Source: Deinococcus sp. QL22
GTDB taxonomy: Bacteria > Deinococcota > Deinococci > Deinococcales > Deinococcaceae
Assembly: GCF_023370075.1 (NCBI RefSeq)
Contig: NZ_CP097149.1
Coordinates: 62,001-126,000, forward strand
DNA length: 64,000 nt
Direction of reading: 5' to 3'
The notes below the pieces were generated by a model that searched no databases, was not told the origin of the DNA, and saw only the letters and a list, made by a program, of their open reading frames with translations. Below are positions 29,838 to 42,482 of the stretch, piece after piece. Every line of letters starts with the position of its first letter. Position 1 is the first letter of the stretch. Both the position numbers and the translations under genes were made by a program.

Positions 29838-30299
29838 ATGACGCCCACGATTCGCCCTTTTACTCCCGCCGACACCGCCACCTGCTTGGCGCTCTTTGAG
29901 TCCAACATGCCCGATCTCTTCCTGCCTTTCGAGCGGGTGGACTTCGAGGCGTATTTGCTGAATCCCGGCGCGTACTGGGTGGTGGAACAAGCCGGGGAAT
30001 TGGTGGCTTGCGGCGGCGTGTGGCAAGACCCCGGCAGGCCAGAGCGTCCGGCGGGGCTGGCGTGGGGCATGGTGCGGCGCGACTTGCACCGCTCTGGCCT
30101 AGGTTCCCTGCTGCTACGCCATCGCCTTTCCGCGCTGCACGACATAGGATCAACGGAATGTTGGATAGACACCAGCCAATACAGCGCCCCCTTCTTCGCC
30201 CGCCACGGCTTTCAAGAAGTCAGGCGCACGCCAGATGGCTACGGAGCGGGTATGGATGAGGTGGTGATGGTTAAGAGAATGGACGTGAGGAGTGGGTGA
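29838..30299 (+). CDS. GNAT-family N-acetyltransferase
   Basis: A 153-residue acetyl-CoA-dependent acetyltransferase fold. Motif A, which binds the pyrophosphate of CoA, reads RRDLHRSGLGSLLLRHRL (about residues 79-96), and the C-terminal strand-helix is YSAPFFARHGFQEV, the typical 'ligand loop' before the last strand. Substrate unknown. It lies close after hpt and may be its operon partner. A weak ribosome site AGGTG precedes the ATG. Confidence 0.85.
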   Translation: MTPTIRPFTPADTATCLALFESNMPDLFLPFERVDFEAYLLNPGAYWVVEQAGELVACGGVWQDPGRPERPAGLAWGMVRRDLHRSGLGSLLLRHRLSALHDIGSTECWIDTSQYSAPFFARHGFQEVRRTPDGYGAGMDEVVMVKRMDVRSG

Positions 30300-30371
30300 T
30301 GGGAAGGGCAAAAGCCAAGGCGAAGTTTCACCAGTCCCCTTTACCCCCAACCCCGCCCCCACCAATTCCGC

Positions 30372-30477
30372 TACACTATTCCCCATGATCCGCTCTGCAC
30401 TTACCTGCCGGGGACGGCGCGACTAGCTGAGGCTTGTGCGCGTGTCCCCGGTCTGTTGTTGGCCGGGGCTTTTCTTT
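30372..30477 (+). promoter_or_regulatory. candidate transcription attenuator in the leuS leader
   Basis: A TACACT box (30372-30377) ends seven bases before an ATG, so the leader RNA would start with a mini-ORF. Three segments can pair in two ways: A, CCGGGGAC (30408-30415); B, GTCCCCGG (30444-30451); C, CCGGGG (30463-30468). B-C forms an eight-pair stem (CCCCGGTC with GGCCGGGG) followed by CTTTTCTTT, a terminator. A-B forms an alternative stem that would prevent it. Segment A lies inside the mini-ORF, so translation can decide the outcome. Confidence 0.6.
30385..30426 (+). CDS. putative leaderless leader peptide upstream of leuS
   Basis: A 13-residue mini-ORF, MIRSALTCRGRRD, ending in TAG. 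Its ATG is seven bases after a TACACT -10 box, the same geometry as the leaderless genes of this window. It contains one Leu codon (CTT, a codon seldom used in the neighbouring genes) and four Arg codons; codons 8-11 overlap the first strand of the attenuator. With only one Leu codon, a simple leucine-starvation reading is not secure. No protein evidence exists. Confidence 0.45.
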   Translation: MIRSALTCRGRRD

Positions 30478-30528
30478 GCCCGCAGTAGTGGCGGATAGTC
30501 CATCTCATCCCATCAGGAGAACCTACCC

Positions 30529-33000
<2,472 letters not shown>

Positions 33001-33050
33001 ACGAAGTGACAAAGTAGACAATTAAGTCCTTTTCTCAAGGCAGGCTCATT

Positions 33051-33086
33051 CCCATTCTCCAGTTCAGGCTGTTGAATGGGTTTTTT
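33051..33086 (+). terminator. terminator of leuS
   Basis: CCCATTC pairs with GAATGGG, with a further CAG/CTG inside, followed by TTTTTT. Confidence 0.85.
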
Positions 33087-33384
33087 CATTGGACAGAATC
33101 TAGGTAGCGCCTGGTCAGCTCATCTGGACGTCGTTGAGCCATGACACACTCCAGATCTCATTCCAGCCGAAGTTGTCGAGCCTTTGCCTAAGTCGTATGG
33201 ATGACCCGGCGCCTTTCATTAGGTCATCAACCGTAAGACCTTTGTCAGTCCTTCATATCTATGCTGACAGCAGTTCAGGTTACAGAGGGCGATTTACCCG
33301 CAAGGTCTCCCGTGAAGTACCTAGGAGACCCAGTCCTCTCTCCATTCAGCCTCTTTCTCGTTGTGCTTTGTGTCAGGAGTGTTT
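33087..33384. other. 298-bp leader/intergenic region before a tiny membrane gene
   Basis: No gene seen. GGTCTCC (33304-33310) and GGAGACC (33324-33330) form a perfect seven-base-pair hairpin around 13 bases, about 55 bases before the small ORF's start. A TATGCT box (33260-33265) could be its promoter, giving a structured leader of about 115 nt. Confidence 0.45.
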
Positions 33385-33507
33385 ATGTCTAACGTACTTG
33401 CCATTCTTTACGCCGTGATCGTCGTACCCGTCTTCGGCATATTGCTGGCTTGCACGGCCATGAGCAGCCGAATTAGCCGCGAAGAATTCGACGCCGAGAC
33501 TGTTTGA
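33385..33507 (+). CDS. 40-residue single-helix membrane protein
   Basis: MSNVLAILYAVIVVPVFGIL and then LACTAMSSRISREEFDAETV: one strong membrane helix (about residues 4-25) followed by a short charged tail. AGGAG (33375-33379) sits five bases before ATG, which supports translation; this is stronger evidence than length alone. It resembles small accessory subunits of membrane complexes in form, but no family or partner can be named. It stands alone, with leuS behind it and the opposite strand ahead. Confidence 0.6.
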   Translation: MSNVLAILYAVIVVPVFGILLACTAMSSRISREEFDAETV

Positions 33508-33643
33508 GTTAAGCACGGCAAAGTTAATCTAGTGATTGGCCGAGCGAAGCGAGTACCGAAGAAAGTACTTGCACTGGGAAGGGAGCGGCGTCGGTGATCC
33601 CTTGGAAACGCGCAACGTTTAGGCGACGTACTTGGATAAGTTT

Positions 33644-33733
33644 TATAATCCCCGCTGTTTGACATAAATGTTAGAGCACGAAATCAGGCCCACATAGTGT
33701 GGCTCAAGCCCCCCAATCCGGGGGTTTTTCAGC
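33644..33733 (+). ncRNA. candidate small RNA with its own promoter and terminator
   Basis: A perfect TATAAT box (33644-33649) is followed 60 bases on by a strong terminator, CCCCC-aatcc-GGGGG-TTTTT (33713-33730). Between them lies a CCACA-tag-TGTGG hairpin (33691-33703). The transcript would be about 75 nt from about 33656. It can encode only a nine-residue ORF (MLEHEIRPT). No convincing -35 box. The terminator stem could also serve the minus-strand gene ending at 33748. Confidence 0.4.
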
Positions 33734-33747
33734 ATTCAAATCAAACT

Positions 33748-33969
33748 TCAAGGTGCTTGAGGCAATGGCTTGGCATCCCAAGCAGCGAGAATCAGCCTCC
33801 CAACGTCGCTGATTTCGAACATGCTGCCGCCGACCAGCAGGCCCGCCTTCTCCAGCGCCAGCACGTCGCTCAGGTCTATGTCTTCTTCGGCAAAGCGCAG
33901 GTAGAGCAGCACGCACACGTCGTCGCGGTAATAGCCGAGTGCGGCAACCGACATAGCCCAGAGTCGCAT
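33748..33969 (-). CDS. small hypothetical protein
   Basis: A 73-residue protein, MRLWAMSVAALGYYRDDVC then VLLYLRFAEEDIDLSDVLAL, ending in EISDVGRLILAAWDAKPLPQ. The second half is compatible with a small winged-helix-like 'L..L...GLL..GG....SD.GR..L' pattern, as in MarR/PadR-type wings ('tdvGrliLaa'), but it is too short to call. It begins 16 bases after the alpha/beta hydrolase gene on the same strand and may share its transcript. Confidence 0.5.
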   Translation of the reverse strand: MRLWAMSVAALGYYRDDVCVLLYLRFAEEDIDLSDVLALEKAGLLVGGSMFEISDVGRLILAAWDAKPLPQAP

Positions 33970-33985
33970 AAAACGGCCCCGGTAT

Positions 33986-35032
33986 TCAGGGATTCGCCCG
34001 CCAAAAAGCGTCTAGCGTGACTTTCACATCCAGCATTTTTTCCCAGTGGGGCAGGCCATCGGTGTCGGCAATCCTGACCGCACTTTTGCCTGGCAGGGTC
34101 GCGAATTCGGGCAGACGGGCAAAGTTCACGAAGGCGTCCTGGTCGGACATGACGACCACAGGAATGCTGAGTTTGCTGTATAAATCCGTGTAGGCATCGG
34201 GCGTAAACAGTTGGCCGCTGATAAAATACAGGGGCGCGTATTTGGCTCCGGGCTGACGGCTGGTGTCTACAGCGTACTCGATCAGGCCCACGTTGACCGG
34301 CCCGCGAAACGACGGATTCAGGAACAGTTCGATGACGGGGCGGGTTCGCAAAATGGCGTACAGCGGCGTCCCGAAGGTATTCAGCGTGCCGTACAAGCGT
34401 TGGCCGCCGTCGTCGGCATTGGCCTGCTGGGTGTTGCCGCGTGGCGTGCCGAATCCGCTGGGACTCAGCAGGGCCAGCGTGCGAATACGGGCGTCTTGCA
34501 GGGCGGCGCGGGCGGCAAACTCGCTGCCGAGGCTCATCGAAACCACGTCCACATCCGTGCCGATGCGGGCCACCAACAGCAGCAGGGCGCGGGTCATCAG
34601 GTCGCGGGTGTAGGGGAGGTCGGGGCGGGCGCTGCTGCCGAAGCCGGGCCACTCCAGGGCGTACACCGGGCGCGTGCCCGCGTAGGCGTCCCAGACGGGT
34701 TTCATCTCGTAGGCGCTGGCAGCGGCATTGACCGAATGGGTCAGGAGCAGGGGCCGCCCCACGCCGCGTGTGTCGGCGTAGACGTTGACCGGGCCAAAGC
34801 CGGGAAGCTCGAAGCTGAAGCGTTGCCCCCCTAACGCAGGCCGCACTGTGCTGACCGTAGGGACGCTTAGAGCGCCCGCACTTACCGTGACTGTCGTCTG
34901 ATATTGAAGCTGCGGGACTGTTTCGTTGGCAGAGACCGTGCTGGGAGCGGCAAGGGGACTGCTCTGGGCAAGCGCCGCCGTGCCGAAATTCAACAGGAGC
35001 GCGGCGGTCAGAATTCTCATGCCAGATGTCAT
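33986..35032 (-). CDS. secreted alpha/beta hydrolase
   Basis: A 348-residue exported protein: signal peptide ([19 protein letters not shown] if the second ATG at 35020 is used), then a classical alpha/beta hydrolase domain from about residue 75: [32 protein letters not shown] (oxyanion strand), [13 protein letters not shown] with nucleophile Ser167, and GLPHWEKML carrying the probable catalytic His. The nucleophile elbow reads S-M-S-L-G, with Ser in place of the usual first Gly. Substrate unknown. A TAGGGT box just before 35032 favours the ATG at 35020 as the real start. Confidence 0.82.
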   Translation of the reverse strand: MTSGMRILTAALLLNFGTAALAQSSPLAAPSTVSANETVPQLQYQTTVTVSAGALSVPTVSTVRPALGGQRFSFELPGFGPVNVYADTRGVGRPLLLTHSVNAAASAYEMKPVWDAYAGTRPVYALEWPGFGSSARPDLPYTRDLMTRALLLLVARIGTDVDVVSMSLGSEFAARAALQDARIRTLALLSPSGFGTPRGNTQQANADDGGQRLYGTLNTFGTPLYAILRTRPVIELFLNPSFRGPVNVGLIEYAVDTSRQPGAKYAPLYFISGQLFTPDAYTDLYSKLSIPVVVMSDQDAFVNFARLPEFATLPGKSAVRIADTDGLPHWEKMLDVKVTLDAFWRANP

Positions 35033-35094
35033 GACCCTATGGTCTGTTCAAGGAAGTCGGAGCGAATGTAATTTAAGTTGCTAATACTCGCCCA

Positions 35095-35514
35095 TCAATT
35101 GGGTTGGCTCGGATTCCCCGAACTGTCGCTGGCATAGGTGGCGGCCACATCACGCAGCACTTGGCGGGCCAGCGCAATCAGATCGTCTTCCGAAATGCGT
35201 TCCAGCCGGAACCTGCCCCCCGCGCCGTATTCGCCCTGAAACATGCCCTCTATGCGCCGCACCCGCACCAGCACTTCACACAGGCCGAGGCGCAGCCACG
35301 CGGCCACCCACCCCCCCGGCGGGGCCGGACGCAGGCGGTTGGCAGGGTCGGATGTAAAGTCCAGCGTGACGTTATTGAGCGGCAGCCCCGGCCCGCTGGC
35401 CGTTCGTAGGGCGTGATACAGCGCATTGATAAAGGCCTCGCACGCCCGCTGTTCGGCCTGCCGCGCCTCGGCATGGCGGCGAATGGCAGCCTGCAGGGCG
35501 TCAAAGTCGTTCAT
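35095..35514 (-). CDS. hypothetical protein
   Basis: A 139-residue soluble protein (MNDFDALQAAIRRHAEARQAEQ...), starting with a charged helix, then 'VTLDFTSDPANRLRPAP', 'AWLRLGLCEVLVRVRRIEGMFQGEYGAGGRFRLE' and a closing helix. No family recognised; the middle strands suggest a small antiparallel sheet. ATG at 35514 is preferred over a GTG at 35523. It lies 62 bases upstream of the alpha/beta hydrolase gene on the same strand. Confidence 0.65.
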   Translation of the reverse strand: MNDFDALQAAIRRHAEARQAEQRACEAFINALYHALRTASGPGLPLNNVTLDFTSDPANRLRPAPPGGWVAAWLRLGLCEVLVRVRRIEGMFQGEYGAGGRFRLERISEDDLIALARQVLRDVAATYASDSSGNPSQPN

Positions 35515-35624
35515 AGGAGTCACTCATATCTCTGGCTGTATTCCTACCATGTTTGGCCGGTACACCCAACACCCTGCACGCCCGAATGAAGGGAGGCTCA
35601 GCCGGGGCGAGTATTCTGCGCGGC

Positions 35625-36902
35625 GTGACCCTTGCTGGCCTGCCCCTCTCCCCCGCTCCTGGCTCTGCCCACAGAGCTGTTTGGAACGCTGTCCCCGCCC
35701 TGCTGATTTCCAACGGCACAGCAGAAGACCTGATCGGAGCGCGGCTGGCCAGGTTGCTGCACTTGCCTGTGCGCTACTCGCCGTTGGTGGGAGAGGGCAA
35801 AGCTTACGGGGCCGTGCCGGAAGCCGTGCGAGTAGGCCGGGTGCTGAGACTCCCCAGCGGCGGCTTTCCGTTTGGCAGCCTGGGAAACTTGCGGGCAGAT
35901 GTGGCGGCGGGCTTGGTGCAAGAGTCGGTGGGGCAGTGGCAAGACGCTGTGCAGGGGGCACGCAGCGCGGGCGTGGTGGTGGTGGTGGGCGACGCCTACG
36001 CCCTGATGGTGGGTACACTGGCGGCTCGGCGGGCCGGAATCCCGCTGATTCATGTGCAGCCGCTGCTGAGCGCCCAGTATCTGGAAGGTTTGGGTGTGCG
36101 GGGGGCCATACAGGAACTGAACGCGCTGGGGGCCAATTTGCCGATGCCCTACGAGCTGAGGCTGGCCGCAAGGGCGCGGGCAGTGTTTGTGCGGGACGCA
36201 GCTACAGCCGACTACTACGCGGCGCGGGGCGTGGCGGCACGCTGGGCAGGCAGTTTTGCAATGGATGTGCTGGGGGCTCCCGAACGCGACCTGAGCCAGT
36301 GGACACAAGACGAACACAAGGAAAACAGACCTGTGCTGGCCCTGGTTCCCGGCTCGCGCCAGGATCACCGTCAGAGCCTCCCGCCCATGCTGCTGACCGC
36401 CGCCCGCCTGCCCGAACTGGCCGCGCTGGTGGCCTGGCCGCACGACTGGGGCGCCGTGACCCTACCCGCTGGCTGGACACTGCAGATCGAAAATGAATTG
36501 CAAGCTTACGCCAGAGGCGAAGGCGTGCGCGTGCCCTTACTGCGCGGCGCGTTCGGAGCGATTGCGCACGCCGCAGATGTGGCGATTGGCACGGCAGGCA
36601 CTGCCAACGAACAACTGGCCGGACTGGGCAAACCGGTGGTGGCCTTCGCAACGGCTGGCCCTCAGTTCACCGCAGGTTTTGCCCGCAGGCAGGGACGCTT
36701 GCTGGGCGAGGCGCTGAGTGTGGTGGACGCCAACCCAGACGCCCTCGCCGCCGAAGTGCGTGCCCTGATGCAAGACGGCCCCCGCCGCGCCCGCGCTGCA
36801 CTGGCAGGTCTGACGCGAATCGGGCCAGCCGGGGCGCTGGGAATGATTGCCGAGGAAGTGCGGCGGGCGGCGGGAATGCAGAGCATGAAGCGTGGAGGCT
36901 AG
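35625..36902 (+). CDS. lipid-A-disaccharide synthase-related protein
   Basis: A 425-residue protein with a GT-B glycosyltransferase-like layout related to Lpx[19 protein letters not shown] near the start, [31 protein letters not shown] in the middle, [19 protein letters not shown], and '[24 protein letters not shown]' near the end, which matches the LpxB-related group found in cyanobacteria and Deinococcus. This lineage lacks classical lipid A, so the acceptor must be another glycolipid or nucleotide sugar (inference). A GTG start at 35625 is chosen because TATTCT (35612-35617) ends seven bases before it; the 24-residue extension from 35553 would span the promoter. Confidence 0.82.
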   Translation: MTLAGLPLSPAPGSAHRAVWNAVPALLISNGTAEDLIGARLARLLHLPVRYSPLVGEGKAYGAVPEAVRVGRVLRLPSGGFPFGSLGNLRADVAAGLVQESVGQWQDAVQGARSAGVVVVVGDAYALMVGTLAARRAGIPLIHVQPLLSAQYLEGLGVRGAIQELNALGANLPMPYELRLAARARAVFVRDAATADYYAARGVAARWAGSFAMDVLGAPERDLSQWTQDEHKENRPVLALVPGSRQDHRQSLPPMLLTAARLPELAALVAWPHDWGAVTLPAGWTLQIENELQAYARGEGVRVPLLRGAFGAIAHAADVAIGTAGTANEQLAGLGKPVVAFATAGPQFTAGFARRQGRLLGEALSVVDANPDALAAEVRALMQDGPRRARAALAGLTRIGPAGALGMIAEEVRRAAGMQSMKRGG

Positions 36903-36970
36903 AGACAGCCCACGATCCACCTTCACCATTCCGAAGCGCCCCGCCCTTCTCACTCACCCCTGACAGTTTC

Positions 36971-37666
<696 letters not shown>

Positions 37667-37785
37667 AGGCGCAGAATACGCGGCGCGGTGGGGGAAGATG
37701 GGCCAGAAGCTCTGGGTTCTGAACTGTGCGCCCCGAGCCATGAATGCAGGGGCCTAGAGAATATGGATGAATTTGGGGGTAGAGG

Positions 37786-37968
37786 GGCAATCGCTGGCGC
37801 TCATTTACCCCCTCGCAACCTCCTCCCAAGGGTGATGAGTTAAAAGCCCCAGATTTCAGCTCTTGATTTTGGCCCTCGCCCTTGCGGGACTCGTAGAGTT
37901 GCGGAGCAGAGAGGGGCGCTGTGAAACAGCAGGGTGAGGGGAGTGAGCCACAACGATTGCCCTACTTC
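37786..37968. repeat. MITE-like palindromic repeat, copy 1
   Basis: About 183 bases with imperfect inverted ends: GGGCAATCGCTGGCGCTCA at the left (37787-37805) and GGGCAATCGTTGTGGCTCAC read inward from the right (37968-37949). The right half (about 37850-37968) also matches the copy at 58.48 kb in opposite orientation, including GGGACTCGTAGAG and the CGGAG/AGAGG run. It has no ORF. It sits between the response regulator and oppA genes. Confidence 0.65.
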
Positions 37969-38000
37969 GACCCTAGACCCTTAGATGTCCTCCCACACAA

Positions 38001-38034
38001 CAAAAACTGCCGCCCCAGGAGAGGAACGGCAGCC
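38001..38034 (-). terminator. terminator of the oppA-like gene
   Basis: On the minus strand CTGCCG pairs with CGGCAG around a GC-rich loop and is followed by TTTTTG. Confidence 0.8.
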
Positions 38035-38055
38035 CAATAATTCAGAGCGAATGCT

Positions 38056-39810
38056 TCAGCCTTTGCTCAGCGCCTTCCAGAGCGTGCCCGTGCGGAACGC
38101 GACCATCGGATTAAAGGCTTCGGCGCTGATGCCCTTGACGGTGTCGCGGTAGGCCAGAATGCCGGGGTTGCTGGGCAGAAGCACGTAATACGCCTGATCG
38201 GCGGCGCGGCGAGCAATGTCGGCGTACAGCGTGTTGCGGCGTTCGGCGTCGGTGATCGTGCGGGCCTCGTTGATCCAGGTATCAAGCTGCGCGTCCTTAA
38301 AGTTCAGGCGGGGCTGGTAATAGCCTTCGCTGCTATAAAAGGTATGCACGAAGTTGTCAGGGTCAGCGTAATCGGGTGCCCATCCCGTAATGATCATCAG
38401 TTCTTTGCCTGCCGCACCGTCGCTGATGATTTCAGACCACTCCTTGGCATTGATATTGATCTTGAATTTTGGATTCAGGGACTCGATGTTCTTCTTCATC
38501 AGTTCCATGCCTGTCTGGGCGCTCGCGCTTCCGGCGCGGTAGGTAGCAGTCAGAGTAAAGCCGTTTTCCCACACCTGGCCGTTCCATGCCCGCTGGAAGG
38601 CGGCGCGGGCGGCCTCCAGATCAAATTTGGGTGCTTCCAGACCCTTGTCGTAGCCGGGGAAAGTGTCGGGCAAGAGGAAGTTGCGGGCCTCACCCTTACC
38701 GCCCTGCACTTCCTCGATAAACTGCGGCACGTTGAAGGCTGCCACAAAACCCCGGCGCACGTCTATGTCGCTAAAAAAGTCGGCAGGAATGCCTTTGCCG
38801 TCCAGCTTGCCACTGCCGATGCGGGTGGCGTCCTTCATATTCTGGTTCATGGAGATGCCGAACGCGCCCGTATCGGGCAGGTTGTCCAAGATGGCAATGC
38901 CTTCTTTGCCCGTCAACTGCTTTTCGATGATGGGCCGTCCACCCGTTTCGATCAGGTCGGCGTCGCCCCGTTCGAAGGCCTGAAGGCGGGCCGCCTGCTC
39001 CGGCACCTTCTGAATCACCACGTTTTTGATGCTGGCCTTGTCGCCCCAGTACTCCTCGAAAGCGGCAGCCGTCAGCGCATTTGCGGTCTTTTCTCGCAGA
39101 CGATAAGCGCCCGTGCCGCTGGGATCCTGGGCAAGCGGACTGCCCGTCAGGTCTTTGCCCACTGCGGCCTTCCAAGTGGCCTCGGTGCCGTCCCACTCGC
39201 CAATTTCCTTGGCATGGGCGCTGTCTACGATGCTCTGGCCCGTGTAGGCCAGCTTGGACAGGAAGGCAGGATCGGCTTTCGGCAAAGTAAACACCAGCGT
39301 TTCGCCGTCGCACTTGACCGCGTCGGTGATGCGCTGCCAGGTGATAGAGCTGTCGTCGTTGGCGTTGGCGCCCGTACCTAGCAGGCTTTCCGACAGGAAC
39401 CAGTTGCCGCTGTCGGCGGTATTGGTGACCAGGTTGCGGCGGAAGGTGTATTCGGCGTCGGCACACTTAAAGTCGTTGCCAGCGTGGAATTTCACGCCTT
39501 CTCGCAGGGTGAAGCGGTACTCGCGGCCCTCGTTGCCTTCCGTCCACTCGGTGGCCAGCAGCGGCTCCAGCTCGCTCAGGCTGTTGCCTTTGTAGGTCAG
39601 CAGCGTCTCATACAGGTTTTCTACGACCTGACCGCTGCCCGTGTCGTAGGTCGTGCCGGGGTCGAGCGTGGGAATATCAGCGGATTCCTGCACCACGAGG
39701 GTACTGGCCGCGCCGTTGTTGCTCTGGTTGTTGCAGGCGGCCAGGGTGAGGGCGAGGGTAGCAAGCGCGAGGGCGCTGAGGACTTTTTTGGGGGAGCGAG
39801 ATGGGTTCAT
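38056..39810 (-). CDS. peptide ABC transporter substrate-binding lipoprotein (OppA/DppA type)
   Basis: A 584-residue lipoprotein: signal peptide with lipobox LAAC (Cys26), then family 5 solute-binding fold with '[31 protein letters not shown]' at the N-terminus, '[17 protein letters not shown]', '[14 protein letters not shown]' and '[17 protein letters not shown]' near the end. It binds oligopeptides or similar ligands for an ABC importer. The permease and ATPase genes are not adjacent, so it is an orphan receptor here. ATG 39810 is chosen for its AGGAG and lipoprotein signal; the longer frame upstream is not supported. Confidence 0.92.
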   Translation of the reverse strand: MNPSRSPKKVLSALALATLALTLAACNNQSNNGAASTLVVQESADIPTLDPGTTYDTGSGQVVENLYETLLTYKGNSLSELEPLLATEWTEGNEGREYRFTLREGVKFHAGNDFKCADAEYTFRRNLVTNTADSGNWFLSESLLGTGANANDDSSITWQRITDAVKCDGETLVFTLPKADPAFLSKLAYTGQSIVDSAHAKEIGEWDGTEATWKAAVGKDLTGSPLAQDPSGTGAYRLREKTANALTAAAFEEYWGDKASIKNVVIQKVPEQAARLQAFERGDADLIETGGRPIIEKQLTGKEGIAILDNLPDTGAFGISMNQNMKDATRIGSGKLDGKGIPADFFSDIDVRRGFVAAFNVPQFIEEVQGGKGEARNFLLPDTFPGYDKGLEAPKFDLEAARAAFQRAWNGQVWENGFTLTATYRAGSASAQTGMELMKKNIESLNPKFKININAKEWSEIISDGAAGKELMIITGWAPDYADPDNFVHTFYSSEGYYQPRLNFKDAQLDTWINEARTITDAERRNTLYADIARRAADQAYYVLLPSNPGILAYRDTVKGISAEAFNPMVAFRTGTLWKALSKG

Positions 39811-40122
39811 GGTTCTCCTTGAGCGGAACGTGGCTGTCCCCAAAAACGGGAGGGCACAGCACCAGATCGGCAGATTAGAGAGGGTAGATGAGGGCGCGTT
39901 GGGAGGAAGATCAAGACTCTTACCTGCCCTCATCAGACAAGGTTGGGCAGACCCACCAGCACGTTAGACCGGATGTAAAAAGAGTCAAGAAGACGCTCTG
40001 GCAACTGCTTGACGCTGACTCAGGCCGATTGAATTTGGTCTTTATTGAGCGCCCGACTTCAACCCTGACCGAATGCAAGGCGTCCCACATCAGCCTTGAG
40101 TGCCTTCATGTAAGATTCCCTG
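39811..40122. other. 312-bp divergent intergenic region
   Basis: Between oppA-like and hslO start sites. It contains the oppA ribosome site at its left end and the hslO -10 box TAAGAT (40111-40116) at its right end. Nothing else was seen. Confidence 0.5.
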
Positions 40123-41034
40123 ATGACATCCAGCCAAACCTCTGACTCCTATGTGTTGCGCGGTACGGCGGCGGGCGGCACGCTGCGCTTTGTGGGCATA
40201 GAAGCGACCAAAATCGTAGAAGACGCCCGCGTGCGCCACGACCTCAGCAAAACAGCGACGGCGGCGCTAGGACGCACGCTGGCGGCCTCTGCACTGCTGG
40301 CGGTGGTGCTGGGCAAAAAGACCGACAGTCGCGTGACCCTGCGCCTGGAGGGCGGCGGCCCGGTGGGCTGGATCGTGGCCGAAGGCAGCACCGACGGCAG
40401 CGTGCGCGGCTATGTGCGCCAGCCCGACGCCGATTTGCCTCTGCGTGAAAGCGACGGCAAGCTGGACGTGAGCGGCATCGTGGGCGCAAAGGGTGAATTG
40501 GCCGTGACCCGCCTGCTGGACAACGGCGAGCCGTATACGGGCAGCGTCGACCTCGTGAGCGGCGAAATTGCCGAAGACGTGAGCATGTATCTGGGCGTCT
40601 CGGAGCAGATTCCCAACGCCGTGCTGCTGGGCGTGTACGAGGAAGGTGGGCGGGTGGCCCACGCGGGCGGGCTGCTGGTGCAGGCCATGCCGGGCGTGAC
40701 CGATGAAACGCTGGGCAAGCTGGAAGCCAATATCCGCGCTATGGGCCAGATCACCGACAACCTGCGCCGGGGCAGCCTGATGGAAGCCATGCACCGCGCC
40801 GCCGAAGGGCTGGAATTGCTGCTGGCCGCCGAAGCGCAATCGGCCCGCTTTCAGTGCCGCTGCTCGCGCGAGAAGGCCAGCGACAGCCTGAAATTCTTTA
40901 CTGCCGAGGAGCGTCAGGAAATGATGGACGCGGGCGGTCAGGAAATCGTGTGCCACTGGTGCGGCGAGCATTACCAGATCAGCCCCGACGAAATTGCGGC
41001 GCTAGAAGCGGGGGCAGGGCGGGCCAAAGCTTAA
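40123..41034 (+). CDS. hslO: redox-regulated chaperone Hsp33
   Basis: A 303-residue holdase that turns on under oxidation when its zinc is released. The four zinc Cys are present as CRC (245 and 247) and CHWC (277 and 280) in the C-terminal redox switch. The N-terminal core has [10 protein letters not shown] and '[29 protein letters not shown]'. TAAGAT ends six bases before ATG, giving a leaderless mRNA. Useful in a desiccation- and radiation-tolerant organism (inference). Confidence 0.96.
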   Translation: MTSSQTSDSYVLRGTAAGGTLRFVGIEATKIVEDARVRHDLSKTATAALGRTLAASALLAVVLGKKTDSRVTLRLEGGGPVGWIVAEGSTDGSVRGYVRQPDADLPLRESDGKLDVSGIVGAKGELAVTRLLDNGEPYTGSVDLVSGEIAEDVSMYLGVSEQIPNAVLLGVYEEGGRVAHAGGLLVQAMPGVTDETLGKLEANIRAMGQITDNLRRGSLMEAMHRAAEGLELLLAAEAQSARFQCRCSREKASDSLKFFTAEERQEMMDAGGQEIVCHWCGEHYQISPDEIAALEAGAGRAKA

Positions 41035-41201
41035 AGCCACGTTGCAGGGAAAAGACAAGAGCGAAAGATAGAAGCAGTGCCGTCCCAACGCTTGGGTTCT
41101 CAGCCCGAGCGTCGGGGCGGCACGCTCCTGTAAGTCGGCCTTAGCCCACTTCCCATACCACGCAACCCACATGCTCCCAACGCGCCCCTACAATTCCCCC
41201 T

Positions 41202-42482
41202 ATGAAGGCCCGTTTAATTGGAATTGCATTGGTATTCGCCGGACTTGGCCTGGGCGCAACCTTGCTCAAAGATCAGGTGCCTGTCGGTGGTGCAAGTGCG
41301 CCTCCTGCGGTCACTGCGCCCAATGAAGCCGCCGCCAAGTTGCAGAACGAACTGAATACCATCGACATCGTGCGGCGCTTCGAGCCGGGACTGGTCTACA
41401 TCAGCACCGAGCAGGACATTGCCAGCAGCGATCCTTTTGGGTGGATGTTTGGCGGCGGCACAGAGGAAACGCAGGTGCAGCGGGGCGTCGGCAGCGGCTT
41501 TTTTGTGAACGCTCAGGGCGATATTCTGACCAATTACCACGTGGTGGCGGGAGAGGCGGGCGCGGGAGCCGCCGACAGAATCCGGATTCGGGTGATGGGG
41601 CGCACCGATACTGTGCTGGCGCGGGTCATCGGGCTGGCCCCGCAATACGATCTGGCCCTGATTCGCCCGGAAGGGTTGGATGCCAGCCTGATCAGGCCGA
41701 TTCCGCTGGGCAACTCGGATACGTTGCAGGTGGGCCAAAAAGCAGTGGCGATGGGTGCACCGTTCGGGCTGGATTTTAGCGTCACAGAGGGCATCGTCAG
41801 CAGCACCGCCCGCCAGATTCCGATTGGCTTCTCCAGCGGCGGCAGCGGCGAGGGCATTACGCAAAAGGCCATCCAGACCGACGCGGCCATCAATCCCGGC
41901 AACAGCGGCGGGCCTCTGCTGGACAGCACTGGGCGCGTGATCGGCATCAATACCCAGATCTATTCTCCCAGCGGGGCCAGCGGCGCGTCTCAGAGTGCGG
42001 GCGTGGGCTTTGCCATTCCCATCAACGCGGCCAAAAACCTGTTGCCCCGCCTTCAGGCAGCGGGCGGCGGCGTGGTGCTTGCACCCAAACTGACTGGAGT
42101 CACGCCCGGTCTGGTGGTGCAGCAGCGCACGGCGGGCGGCGCACGCAATGTGGCGGTGGGCCTGAGTATGCTCTCCAGCGAGGGCAAAAGCACGCTGAAT
42201 CTGCCTGAATCGGGGCTGGTGGTGGGCGAGGTCGCACCGGGCACGCCTGCTTATCTGGCCGGGCTGCGCGGCGGCACCGAGACTCAGGCTTTCCGGGGCG
42301 GCGCGATTCAGCTGGGCGGAGACGTGATCGTGGCAGCGGAAGGCCTGCCCGTAGACGCGCTGGAAGACCTGCAAGCCGCGCTGATAGACAAGAAACAGGG
42401 CGACTCGGTAACGCTGAAGGTGGTGAATGCGGGCAAGACCCGTGAGGTTAAGGTGACGCTGGACGCCGCCGCTTTTCAGTGA
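41202..42482 (+). CDS. HtrA/DegP-type serine protease with PDZ domain
   Basis: A 426-residue S1C protease with an N-terminal membrane anchor (residues 4-20). Catalytic triad: His113 (LTNYHVVAG), Asp150 (QYDLALIR) and Ser235 (GNSGGPLL). One PDZ domain follows (about 320-420; '[21 protein letters not shown]', '[15 protein letters not shown]'). It degrades misfolded envelope proteins. TACAAT ends seven bases before ATG (leaderless). Its stop overlaps the start of the nucleotidyltransferase gene, so htrA, the CCA-type enzyme and the M50-like gene form a coupled chain. Confidence 0.94.
   Translation: MKARLIGIALVFAGLGLGATLLKDQVPVGGASAPPAVTAPNEAAAKLQNELNTIDIVRRFEPGLVYISTEQDIASSDPFGWMFGGGTEETQVQRGVGSGFFVNAQGDILTNYHVVAGEAGAGAADRIRIRVMGRTDTVLARVIGLAPQYDLALIRPEGLDASLIRPIPLGNSDTLQVGQKAVAMGAPFGLDFSVTEGIVSSTARQIPIGFSSGGSGEGITQKAIQTDAAINPGNSGGPLLDSTGRVIGINTQIYSPSGASGASQSAGVGFAIPINAAKNLLPRLQAAGGGVVLAPKLTGVTPGLVVQQRTAGGARNVAVGLSMLSSEGKSTLNLPESGLVVGEVAPGTPAYLAGLRGGTETQAFRGGAIQLGGDVIVAAEGLPVDALEDLQAALIDKKQGDSVTLKVVNAGKTREVKVTLDAAAFQ

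Noticed and set aside
30400..30402. Single Leu codon in the mini-ORF as proof of leucine-sensing attenuation
   Set aside because: One codon is too little, and a ribosome stalled there would cover segment A and favour termination, the opposite of what starvation control needs.
33640..33670. Possible radiation/desiccation response motif (RDRM) half-site near GACATAA
   Set aside because: The two half-sites are too far apart; no 17-bp palindrome of the TTATG...CATAA type was found anywhere by eye.
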